From Zygaena filipendulae (lineage: Eukaryota; Arthropoda; Insecta; Lepidoptera; Zygaenidae), in assembly GCA_907165275.2 (NCBI GenBank), contig CAJRBF020000004.1:124001-188000 (forward strand): DNA of 64,000 bases, written 5' to 3'. The position numbers were made by a program, and so were the translations under genes. Every line of letters begins with the position of its first letter. The first letter of the stretch is position 1. The notes beneath the pieces are model-generated. The model was not told the origin of the DNA. It was given only the letters and a program-made list of their open reading frames with translations, and searched no databases. Below are positions 46,701 through 56,151 of the stretch, piece by piece.

Positions 46701-47978
46701 ATAAAAAATAGTTTCCATCTCTGGCTGTATCCTATAATTAAATATGATTTTTTTAAATCTCAAACATAAAAGTGTGATATGCTGATATTTTTATGTGAGT
46801 TCCGGTCTCATTGGGAAGTGTAGTCGAGAGAATTAGTGGTTTTACACCCTATCGAAAAGAGTTCTCATCTCTGGCTGTATTCCATAATTAAATATGAATT
46901 TTTCAAATCCCAAACATATAAGTGTGATATGCTGATATTTTTATGTGAGTTTCGGTCACAGCAGAAGGTTCTATCGAGAGAATTAGTGGCCTTGCACTCT
47001 ATAGAAAAGAGTTCCCATCTCTGGCTGTATCCTATAATTAAATATGAATTTCTTAATCTCAAACATAAAAGTGTGATATGCTGATATTTTTATGTGAGTT
47101 CTGGTCTCATTGGGAGGTGTAGTCGAGAAAATTACTTGTCTCACACTCTATCGAAAAGAGTTCCCATCTCTGGCTGTATCCTAAAATTAAATATGATTCT
47201 TTTAAATCTCAAACATATAAGTGTGATATGCTGATATTTTCATGTGAGTTCCGGTCTCATTGGGAAGTGTCGTCGAGAGAATTAGTGGTCTTACACCCTA
47301 TCGAAAAGAGTTCCCATCTCTGGCTGTATCCTATAATTAAATATGATTTTTTTTAATCTCAAACATAAAAGTGTGATATGCTGATATTTTTATGTGAGTT
47401 CCGGTCTCATTGGGAGGTGTAATCGAGAGAATTAGTGGTCTTTCACCCTATCGAAAAGAGTTCCCATCTCTGGCTGTATCCTATAATTAAATATGAATTT
47501 TTCAAATCCCAAACATATAAGTGTGATATGCTGATATTTTTATGTAAGTTCCGGTCACAGCAGAAAATTCGATCGAGAGAATTAGTGGCCTTGCACTCTA
47601 TAGAAAAGAGTTCCCATCTTTGGCTGTATCCTATAATTAAATATGATTTTTTTAATCTCAAACATAAAAGTGTAATATGCTAATATTTTTATGTGAGTTC
47701 CGGTCTCATTGGGAGGTGTAGTCGAGAGAATTAGTGGTCTCACACCCTATCGAAAAGAGTTCCCATCTCTGGCTGTATCCTATAATGAAATATGATTTTT
47801 TTTAATCTCAAACATATAAGTGTGATAGGCTGATATTTTTATGTGAGTTCCGGTCTCATTGGGAGGTGTAATCGAGAAAATTAGTGGTCCTGCACTCTAT
47901 AGAAAATAGTTTCCATCTCTGGCTGTATCCTATAATTAAATATGATTTTTTTAATCTCAAACATATAAGTGTGATACG
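43764..47978 (+). repeat. Satellite family B array (about 28 units)
   Basis: Head-to-tail units of about 149-150 bp, with GTGTGATATGCTGATATTTT, GTGAGTTCCGGTCTCATTGG, CATCTCTGGCTGTATCCTA and TAATTAAATATGA. Some units carry a variant (GTCACAGCAGAAGGTTCGAT) that recurs at irregular multi-unit spacing. Short ORFs in both strands recur with the repeat and are not genes. Confidence 0.92.
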
Positions 47979-48620
47979 TCAAACTATCAAAATAATATTT
48001 TTAACTTTTAACATTTTGGAAACCATGATCTGCTGGATTTTAAACTGGAGTTCTGGTTTTGGATCCACTTTTGTATCAAAGTTCTGGTACTGATATGTGA
48101 GAAACAAAGGAGTTTCGGCCTTCACGTGCTAGTGGAACTGTTAAATTAATATTCTTTACCTTTTTTAAACTCTACTATGATCTGCTGGATTTTAAACGGG
48201 AGTTCTGGTTCACGATCCACTTCTGTATCGAAGTTCTGATACTGATCTGTGAGGAACAAAGGAGTTCCGGCCTCCACGTGCTAGTGGAACTGTTAAATAA
48301 ATATTCTTTAACTTTTTAACTACTCTACCATGATCTACTGGACTTTAAACGGGAATCCTGGTGTCGGATCCACTTCTGTATCGGAGTTCTGATGCTGATC
48401 TGTGAGAAACAAAGGAGTTCCGGCCTCCACGTACTATTGGAACTGTTAAAATAATATATTTTTAAATTTTTTTACTACTCTACCATGATCTGCTGGATTT
48501 TAAACGGGAGTTCTGGTTTGCGATCCACTTCTGTATCGAAGTTCTGATACTTATCTGTGAGAAACGAGGTAGTTCCGGCCTCCACGTCCAGTCCACGCAT
48601 TGGTGAAAGCACTTAAAATT
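47979..48620 (+). repeat. Satellite family A array (about 4-5 units) and junction
   Basis: The array changes from B to A at about 47978. A-type units follow, with TGATCTGCTGGATTTTAAAC near 48029, 48178, 48330 and 48487. The final unit passes into the junction (CCACGCATTGGTGAAAGCAC), the same order and sequence as at 4860-4935. Confidence 0.88.
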
Positions 48621-48762
48621 TATCTTTATACTTTTTTACTTTTGTACTATGATCTGCTGGCACTTTAACGGGAGTTCTGCACCTTATTCTAGTTTTATTC
48701 TAGAGTGCTGATATCGAACATTAAGAAACAAAAGGTTTCTTGCCTCAAAACAGCTTTAAAAC
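48621..48762 (+). repeat. Array junction sequence, matching 4900-5040
   Basis: Nearly the same as 4900-5040, up to the word TAAAAC (48757-48762 here, 5035-5040 there). After that point the loci are unrelated. The break of homology coincides with the start of the palindrome at 48763/48764 and is taken as the left insertion border of the virus-like element. Confidence 0.75.
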
Positions 48763-48863
48763 AGTAGTGTATTATTGGGCATTCTGGCCCCCCAATCGTC
48801 CGCTTCGCTACCGACCGTTCGCTGCGCTCACTCTGGGTTGCAGAATGCCCAATAATACACTAC
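48763..48863. repeat. Terminal-looking palindrome of virus-like module, copy A
   Basis: GTAGTGTATTATTGGGCATT plus CTG at 48764-48786 is perfectly inverted at 48841-48863. The 54 nt between them are GC-rich, with repeated CTTCGCT/TTCGCTGCGCT words. The element would begin AGTAGTG, consistent with the 5'-AG terminus described for Polintons, but the structure is far shorter than a usual Polinton TIR. The ATPase gene starts about 100 bp downstream. Confidence 0.8.
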
Positions 48864-48965
48864 GAATGACTGTATCACGTAACTAAAAATTTTCTGTCCC
48901 AGGTTTTTAACTTAAAAATTGATGTAATAAATGAAACAATACATTATAGACTTGACTGGCACATC

Positions 48966-49677
48966 ATGAAGTTCATTAAACAGCCCCAATCGTTAAATGT
49001 TGATAAAGTTTGTGTTGAGAACAAAAATACTATATCACGTCATGGAAGCCTTTTACCTAATTCGGTTCGATGCATCATTTGTGGCCCATCGAACTGTGGG
49101 AAAACAAATCTGATGATTGGCCTCCTTTTGCATAAAAACGGATTACATTACCGAAATTTGTATGTGTATTCAAAAACATTACACCAACCCAAGTACGTGT
49201 TTTTGGAAAAAGTTTTGGAACGAGTTCCGGGTATTTTGTTCGAAAAATATCATGATAAAGATGGTGTTTTGAATCTACAAGACGCTAAACCTTTCTCTGT
49301 GATTGTGTTTGACGACGTTGCATGTGAAAATCAAAATAACATGCGCGATTATTTCGCAATGGGCAGACATAAATATATTGATTGTTTTTATCTTAACCAA
49401 ACATATAGTAAAATTCCTAAGCAGTTGGTAAGAGATAACGCAAATTTTATCATACTATTCAAACAAGATGAAATTAATATGAAACATGTGTATGATGAGC
49501 ATGTTAATACTGACATGACATGGGCTCAATTTCGAGCGATGCCAAATATATGGAGTAAATATCGATGTGTTCAAAAATATGGAGTAAACCTTACAATTAT
49601 TTGGTAATTAACAAGGATTGTACCAAAAATAATGGATGCTATAGAAATAAACTAGACACTTTTGTAGTGTTTGACTA
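48966..49677 (+). pseudogene. Packaging ATPase (FtsK/HerA type), copy A, frameshifted C-terminus
   Basis: This is the motor that pumps DNA into capsids in Polintons, adintoviruses and related viruses. It has a Walker A at about residue 40-47 (GPSNCGKT), a Walker B with FSVIVFDDVACE, and a downstream QTYSKIPKQLVRDNAN segment matching the sensor part of the family. The open frame is 213 codons (to 49607). About 26 extra bases near 49540-49565, containing a near repeat of AATATGGAGTAAA, shift the frame, so the final ~45 residues differ from copy B and the original stop would be near 49677. The start is the first ATG after the palindrome and aligns with the ATG of copy B at 59261. Confidence 0.88.
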
Positions 49678-49698
49678 GCAAAGAGCTCACACAGTTCC

Positions 49699-49706
49699 TA
49701 TATAAG
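49699..49706 (+). promoter_or_regulatory. Putative TATA box before the next gene
   Basis: TATATAAG lies 71 bp before the ATG at 49777. The equivalent place in copy B (about 59968-59976) has TTTAAATAG, followed in both copies by GGA/AGG..GCATGTT. Position and conservation suggest a core promoter of the module. Confidence 0.45.
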
Positions 49707-49776
49707 GAGCGTAGCATGTTCTAAGCATCACTTAATATTATTAGATGCTAAGTTAACAACGACCCATCTCATTATA

Positions 49777-50158
49777 ATGGAAAAATCATTAAAAAAACAA
49801 ATTGTCGACGCAGCGGAAGCAGTAAAGAAAAAGGTACGAAAAATGAAAAATGTTGAAATTGAAAGTAAACGAGCACTGGAGACTGTGTTTAAGCCTGTTA
49901 CAGATCCTCTTGCTCAGCTTACAAAAGCCAATGTGAAATCTAAGGATAATACTGACCGTGATAATAAAACCATCAAAAACAACGACAGCGAGAACAGTGA
50001 CGTCTATTATACTGATTCTGATTCAGAAACTGATAAGTCAGTTTCATCCGTTGATGCAACTTTAGATGATAAAAATACCTCGTCATGGTCTGTATCTCCA
50101 GAGGCGTTAGACGGTGTTGCATTTGGTGTGAGAGCTGAAAGAGGAAACCTCATGCTAG
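49777..50158 (+). pseudogene. Conserved module protein of unknown function, copy A, part 1
   Basis: This is not a family with a function known to me, though proteins of this kind recur in insect Polinton-type elements. It has a basic N-terminus predicted as a coiled coil (EAVKKKVRKMKN), then FKPVTDPLAQL, then an acidic Ser/Asp-rich stretch (DSDSETDKSVSSVD). The frame is cut by the 2.8 kb TG...CA element at 50158, and the gene resumes at 52941. CTAG at 50155-50158 and 52937-52940 is the target duplication. Copy B lies at 60043-60918. Confidence 0.75.
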
Positions 50159-52936
50159 TGTAACTTACCCCCCCTCGCGCGACTTTCTCCGATCTACTTC
50201 TTACTACGATGATCTCTAATTTGGCCTGATTGTCTAGTGGTTAGGACTCTAACTTCGTTGTGTGCAGTAACCTATGATCCTTTTAGGTTGAGATTGAACT
50301 ATCGTCTTAGTATTTGCATCATAGTTTTTATTTTGGTTAAGTTTATAGCTAAGATTCTAAAGTTAACATGAACATATTAACACATTATGTTATTAACACA
50401 TTAAGTTACATGAACGATCTCTAATTTATGTTTAGCGAATACACGAACGATCTTAGACTAGTACACGGACGAATCCCTATTTTTATTTCTTTTTTGCGAC
50501 CTCTTTCCTAACTTTAGGTGGATGATCTATTTTTAATTCATCTATGTGGATGATCTACTTTTAGTTTATTTATGTGGATGATCTAGTTTTGTTAGTTTGT
50601 TTGTGACGACCTGCCTCCCTAACATTATATCGATGTTCTATTTTATTAGTTTGTTTACCGGCCTAATTCATTAGTTTATATTGACGACCTAAGCTATTGC
50701 TTGTAGGCTAAGTTTGAATAATCTTGACCCTAATGTTTGTCTATCTCTACAATTTGTTTTAGTTTGTGTTTGTCGGTTTAACCCCGGTCAACATCTCGTC
50801 AAAAGCTACCATTCCTGGCTCAGATGGCTCAGACATTGCCAGGACGCATAAATATATTTAATAAACCACCCAGACGATTCTATTCCAAGGTCGACCAGGT
50901 TTTGTCCCCTCAGCATGACGCAAGCATTGGCCACAGGAACCTCAAGTACTACGTGAAATGATTGTTGGCACTGCAACCAATCCCGACGTCAAACCGAAGG
51001 TAAGGCTTCCAGTTAATACATAAGTATTCGCCAGAAGGTGGTATAGCCCCTCCTGCGCTATTCCACGGTGATGACCATCCAGCACAATGCCTTCGTCACC
51101 TCCCCCAACCTGTTTCACAAGGTAGAGGATCATTCTAGATGGTTACATCTAAGATCATTCACCAGCGTCCGTTTCAGGAATCCAGTGAGGAGACTGTACG
51201 TCCCCAGTCCGAAGACTACCGCCGCGTTGGAGCCATGGTGAGCCCTTGAATATGTGCCAGCCTGAAGACCAGGGTTGGGTGGGACCACCACAAACCAAAC
51301 CCCAGCACAGTGATCCAAAATTGTATGTGTGTGTTGTCGGAGACCAATCTCTCCCTGGAACCTGGAACTTCAGCTGATGAACTCTCTGTCATACTGCAAG
51401 CAGTGAGGCCGTAGCCTAGCCGTAGCTGTAGAGTTGAATGGCTCTCTCTCCCCTGTGAACCCACTCGGGCATCCAACTCGTTCTGCCACATCAGAACATT
51501 GGCAAGCACATCGTGTTGAAAAACACAAAGGTTGCCGAGAATCTAGCGTCAGCGACGAGGTCGCCAACAGCCGATCCCCCAGCCTCTGCACAACGGTCCC
51601 GATCGCAAGGCGCAGGGACCTACGTAAGCATACATGTGGTTGCGAGTCACAGTAGCTCCAGTCTGTCTCCGCAGCCAGCAATCGAGCCACAGAGCGCATT
51701 GGCCCATCAGTAATGTTTATAATAAAAAGAAAGGTAAAACAGAAAGAAGAGCGAACAACCCTTCCCTGGTGTAGGAGAGGGCCGGCATCTCCAGTCAGCC
51801 GCATCGGTGATATGTAGATTGAATAACACGGAAGGCGTTGTTATTCAAGGTAAGATACAAGGCGCACAACGAAACTCGTCACGGCGCAGATGACTCAAGG
51901 CGCGGATTTTTACCCATCTACGCCATCATACGCTCGCGACGTGCAATGTCCAACCGTTCAAGATTAGAGTTCCGTTTGCTTCGAGCCTATTTGGTACTGT
52001 GATTTGAAGATCCTTCCTCGTGACTAATGTTTTCAGGTCTACGCTCGAGATATCCTAACGGACGTCAAGTGCACTGACAGACCTTCGCACAAAAACATTA
52101 AACCACTCTGCGCTGTCGCTCGCTCAACAAGACTATTCGTAACGAACCGTCTTTTGTAATGATAAAAATCAATACAAATATTCTACTCAAAGCATCTCGT
52201 TCACGAAGCACATCGGCCCACATACGCTTTCATGCGACCACCAAGTATCACAATCGCGCATGCTCGCCTCTGCACAACGCAATCAGGACACAATGCGTAA
52301 TGACGAAACTTCCAGGTCGCGTGTACGAATCCTTGCACAAACCGATAAATCGTTCTGCGCGCAGACCGCTCGACCACGACGTACTTTGCATGAATATTAT
52401 TTATTAAAAAATTTGTATGAGAAAATAAATTTTATGTTTGATAAATGTGCAATAATATTATATTTATTGTCCCTTAGAGGTTCCCTCCCCATCGCATTCG
52501 TTTATTATTACACTATTATCAATTTACTTTCCCAACAAACTTTTGTCGTCAGGACATTTTTTTACCTCCGTATTCCCCGTAGATATACGGCTCGTGGATA
52601 CTGGCGGTGCGTTCGGCCCTGTATTCCGAGACGCCTGCATGGGGGGATTCGCGTTTTCTAACTTGCTCCTATACTCTCGAAATTCAATATACATTTGGTA
52701 TTCCCTAATACAAGCACTTTCCTTCATATAATATTTTGTCCTAACTTATTTAGTTTAGGAGTTATTATTGATAAACGTACTAAAACTTGTTTTCGATGTT
52801 ATTTGAACCGCAATGTCCTCTAATATGTTTTAAATGTAATTTTATAGGTGTATTTTATTATCTTCTATACTTTAATAATTATTTAAGTTTTTAATTATAA
52901 CCAAAAAAATTTTGTAGGACCTTATGGGTCGTCACA
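50159..52936. mobile_element. 2.7 kb TG...CA element, complete copy 2
   Basis: It runs TGTAACTTACC... to ...GGGTCGTCACA, flanked by CTAG on both sides, in the same orientation as 14782-17516 and closely similar along its whole length. It is inserted in a gene of the virus-like module, so it is younger than the endogenisation of that module. The minus-strand short frames at 50942-51804 match those in the other copies but show no recognised domain. Confidence 0.85.
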
Positions 52937-52940
52937 CTAG

Positions 52941-53394
52941 GTTCATCTCCTATAACGATTGGGGATCGATTTATCTCTGTGGCCAGACGTAAGTACGATA
53001 GCACCCCTGGCTTAAAACAATTGTTACTTAAAAAAGATATTGATTTTAATTTAATTACTGACAATGATATGAAAATAACCAAAACTATGCTGGTAGACAC
53101 GAACGCCCACCGTCGTGATTACGATGCAAAAAACCCATCAAAAGTAACAAAGGACAAAAATACTTGCAAATCATTAGACCTCTATTTAACATAAGACAAA
53201 CAAAAGGAGAAGGTATTCCGTCAATGAAAATAGCTCGAAAAGATGTCGATTTAGTGTACTGGGATGATCCAAATGAATTAGTGGAACGATTGAAATTGTT
53301 AATTGCATCTCGAGAAGCTGGGAACACCGGATTGGACAACGAAATCATATCAATCATAGAAGAATTGCGTGAAAGTGAACTTATAGATACATAA
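52941..53394 (+). pseudogene. Conserved module protein of unknown function, copy A, part 2
   Basis: This is the continuation after the insertion: TPGLKQLLLKKDID, TNAHRRDYDAK, then a frame break near 53150-53165. The terminal part is in another frame (QTKGEGIPSMK, YWDDPNELVERLKLL, NEIISIIEELRE). The conserved end with YWDDPNELVERL and IISIIEELRE is shared with copy B. It is encoded directly before the fibre-like gene, as in copy B. The gene has two disabling events here, an insertion and a frameshift. Confidence 0.75.
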
Positions 53395-53468
53395 ATAAAA
53401 TAAATACGAGCACAACTGTCGATTTATTTCATTTTATGTGCAGACTCCTAAGAATTACAACTATTATA

Positions 53469-54062
53469 ATGAGTATAGATAAGTTTGGTCACCATATTCA
53501 TAAAAGAATGCGTTTTTCAGAGCCGATATTTAACGACAATGCTTTATTAAGATCGGAAACCGGTGATTATGATTTAAAAGCGGCTAGACTAAAAGGGATT
53601 AAACCTCCAGTTGATGCCCACGATGCTGTTAACAAGGAATATGTAGATCAACTGCAGGTCAGGACTATAAAAGAATTTAATAACCTTGTTGAAAATATGC
53701 GTTCTCAAATTATAGTTGATATTACAAATACTATTGCATCTATTTTGAAAACGCACAATGCATTATTAAGATCAGATACTGGTGATTATGATCTTCAAAC
53801 AGCAAGACTTAAAGGCATCAAATCACCAGTTGAAGCACACGATGCCGTTAACAAGGAATATGTTGACCAATTAAACATCATGACGTTGACAGAATTCAAT
53901 AAGCTTATTGGTAGATTGGGTTCTCAAATTGACAGCAATTCATCTACTTTAAAAGCCATTACTCCAGGTCCAGTGAATCAGTTACAAGAAAAACCTAATA
54001 GGAAAGTGGTTAATAACAATACTAAAACTGCCACGGAAAATGTCAAAACAGCAAGTAGTTAA
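53469..54062 (+). CDS. Fibre-like protein with duplicated motif, copy A
   Basis: 197 codons. Two tandem modules each have LLRS.(T)GDYDL, AARLKGIK or TARLKGIK, and DAVNKEYVDQL, followed by a heptad-rich helix (EFNNLVENMRSQI / EFNKLIGRLGSQI). The DAVNKEYVD word is common in trimeric phage tail-fibre and tail-spike proteins, so a trimeric receptor-binding or spike role is plausible, but this is inference. The ATG at 53469 is conserved in copy B (60999). The 3' end overlaps the integrase start by 23 bp in another frame. There is no stop within the frame. Confidence 0.65.
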   Translation: MSIDKFGHHIHKRMRFSEPIFNDNALLRSETGDYDLKAARLKGIKPPVDAHDAVNKEYVDQLQVRTIKEFNNLVENMRSQIIVDITNTIASILKTHNALLRSDTGDYDLQTARLKGIKSPVEAHDAVNKEYVDQLNIMTLTEFNKLIGRLGSQIDSNSSTLKAITPGPVNQLQEKPNRKVVNNNTKTATENVKTASS

Positions 54063-54975
54063 TGAAATCCATAAAGCTGCTCGAAAAAACTTTGTGAGGC
54101 GTTCTGTTGTTCTGAAAGGTATCGATGACTTATGGCAAGCTGATCTTATAGATGTGCAAACTCTCAGAAAATATAACAACGATCAAAAATATATTCTTAT
54201 AGTGATAGATTGCTTTTCAAAGTATGCTTGGGCTCTACCATTAAAATCTAAAACAAAAACTAATGTGACTCAAGCTTTTGAACGCATACTATTGAAGAGC
54301 AAAAGAAGCCCTCACAATTTGCAAACCGATATGGGAACCGAGTTCTATAATGATTTGTTTCAAAAGCTTATGAAGAGATATAACATATCTCACTATTCAA
54401 CGTTCTCAATTAAAAAAGCTTCGATTGTTGAACGTCTTATTAGAACTATAAAGCATAGACTTTTTAAGTGTTTTAGTTTGAAGGGGAATTACAAATGGTC
54501 TGATAATACTTTGAAAAATGTTATGCAATCTTATAACAACACAGAACATCGCACTATTGGTTTTAAGCCGGTAGAAGTAAAAAAATCCATGGAGCCTTAT
54601 GTAAAAGCAAATATAATTAAATCACACTCGCTTCCATCTATACTGAAAAAACCTAAATATAAACTGGGAGATTGTGTTCGTATCAGTAAATACAAAACTT
54701 GTTTTGAAAAGGGATATACTCCTAACTGGTCTACAGAATTATTTACTATTAAAAAAGTAAATAATACAAATCCCCAAACATACCATCTTGAAGATATGCG
54801 TAAGCAGCCTATTTTCGGAACTTTTTATGAAGAAGAACTTCAGAAGACCAATTATCCGGATGTGTATTTAATTGAAAAAGTTTTAAAAAAGAAAGGAAGC
54901 AAATTATTCGTTAAATGGTTAGGGTTACCTTACAACGAAAACAGCTGGATTGATAAATCCTCAGTAGTAAGGTAA
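54040..54975 (+). CDS. DDE integrase with C-terminal chromodomain, copy A
   Basis: A 311-codon open frame. The retroviral-type integrase core shows the first Asp in LWQADLIDVQ, the second in NLQTDMGTEF and the Glu in KASIVERLIRTIK, so the D-D-E triad is complete. The C-terminus (VYLIEKVLKKKGSKLFVKWL, then NSWID) is a chromodomain, which could steer insertion to particular histone marks. Integrases of this type with a chromodomain are a hallmark of Polinton/Maverick elements. It would join the linear element ends to chromosomal DNA. A second copy starts at 63909 and leaves the window. It is one of the few apparently intact genes. Confidence 0.92.
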   Translation: MSKQQVVNEIHKAARKNFVRRSVVLKGIDDLWQADLIDVQTLRKYNNDQKYILIVIDCFSKYAWALPLKSKTKTNVTQAFERILLKSKRSPHNLQTDMGTEFYNDLFQKLMKRYNISHYSTFSIKKASIVERLIRTIKHRLFKCFSLKGNYKWSDNTLKNVMQSYNNTEHRTIGFKPVEVKKSMEPYVKANIIKSHSLPSILKKPKYKLGDCVRISKYKTCFEKGYTPNWSTELFTIKKVNNTNPQTYHLEDMRKQPIFGTFYEEELQKTNYPDVYLIEKVLKKKGSKLFVKWLGLPYNENSWIDKSSVVR

Positions 54976-55028
54976 GAAGTTATATAATCATAAACAGCTT
55001 CATAACATTACCCATTTTACCTCAAGTC

Positions 55029-55751
55029 ATGCAAGGTGGTGGACTCGTTAACGACCTAATAAATAACTTACCTTTCGAGATTCATTTTCCGGGATATAAT
55101 TATTGTGGACAAAACTTCAGAAACGTTTACAAAGAGGTGACCGAGGGGTGAACAAGTTGGACGAAGCTTGCATGCATCACGATATTGCCTACACGAATAA
55201 CACAGATTTACCTAATCGACACAAAGCAGACTTGCGATTGCTTGACATGGCTAAGCAAAGGTTAAAAGCAAAAGATGCCGGGAAAGGTGAAAAACTAGTC
55301 TCATGGCTGGTCAGTAAAGCAATGAAAGCTAAAGTAAAATCAGGTTGGGGTGTTAAATCATTCAAACATTTTGTCTCAAAAATTCGTTCACATGTCAAAA
55401 AATTAAAACCAAAAAACCAAAAATCCCACATAAATTTGGCTTATACAACTGCTAAAAGAATGTTTCCACTTGGTAGGCAAATCAGATTGCCGCGAGTAAT
55501 ACCAATACCTAAAACTGGAGGAATATTACCGCTAATTCCCATATTGGCGGGCTTGTCAGCTTTGGGTGCTTTGGCGGGAGGTGCGTCTGGAATCGCAAAA
55601 AACTGTTAATGATTATAAATCTGCTCAGAAGAATTTGCAAGAGACAGAACGTCATAATAAAACCATGGAGGCTATAGCATTGGGAAAAGGCTTGTATATA
55701 AAGCCCTATAAAAGCGGCAAAGGTTTATTTGTAAAAGCTTCAAAAAACTAA
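55029..55751 (+). pseudogene. PLA2-like minor capsid protein, copy A, two frameshifts
   Basis: The gene begins at 55029 with MQGGGLVNDL and a segment ending FPGYNYCG, the calcium-loop side of a secreted-type phospholipase A2 domain. The frame breaks near 55105. The catalytic segment DEACMHHDIAY (His-Asp pair) follows in the next frame, as in the VP1-type phospholipase of parvoviruses, where it opens the endosome. Basic Lys-rich sequence and a Gly/Ala-rich hydrophobic stretch (ILAGLSALGALAGGASG) come next. A second break at an A-run near 55600 precedes the last ~50 codons (GLYIKPYKSGKGLFVK). It lies between integrase and protease. The loss of the calcium-loop end makes it inactive as it stands. 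Confidence 0.75.
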
Positions 55752-56116
55752 TTAAGCTACCTAATCGTGCTTTGACCAATGTAGATATTTTAAAGTATGC
55801 AGCAGATATACCGTATTTCCGTGGTGTGTACATGAAAGATGAACTACCCAGAAGTCCGAGGAAGATTGAATGCGGTATCGTTAACTTAGATGATTCAAAA
55901 AATGAAGGAACACATTGGGTAGCTTATACAAAATGTAATAATTACTGTGAATATTTTGATAGTTATGGTGATCTAAAACCACCATTTGAATTAGTGAAAT
56001 ACTTAAAAAATATGGATATTTTTTATAACTATAACAGATATCAAAACTTCATTACCGTTAATTGTGGTCATTTATGTTTAAAATATTTATGGAAATTTTG
56101 GAATAAAAAAGTATAA
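55752..56116 (+). CDS. Adenain-like cysteine protease, copy A
   Basis: This is a capsid-maturation protease of the adenovirus/Polinton family (C5/C48-like fold). The His is in GTHWVAY, the acidic residue in YFDSYGD, and the Gln and Cys in YQNF...VNCGHLCLKYL, the expected order H-D/E-Q-C. The recognisable protein starts at about 55757 (KLPNRAL) with no in-frame ATG nearby. The frame is open upstream into the end of the PLA2-like gene, so the real start is unresolved and may have overlapped that gene. No stop interrupts the domain. It would cleave capsid precursors after assembly. Confidence 0.85.
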
Positions 56117-56151
56117 ACAATACCTTTTCTTTTACTTATGCCATTTACAAA

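Noticed and set aside
46836..48093. Recurring ORFs of 65-82 codons in the B array
   Set aside because: They repeat with the satellite period on both strands and have no domain or start context.
43764..48620. CRISPR-like array
   Set aside because: The units are about 150 bp, repeated in full with no unique spacers, in an insect-type genome. They are satellite DNA.
48870..48965. Host promoter or gene before the ATPase
   Set aside because: Only about 100 bp with no clear signal, and it is better explained as the terminal spacer of the virus-like element.
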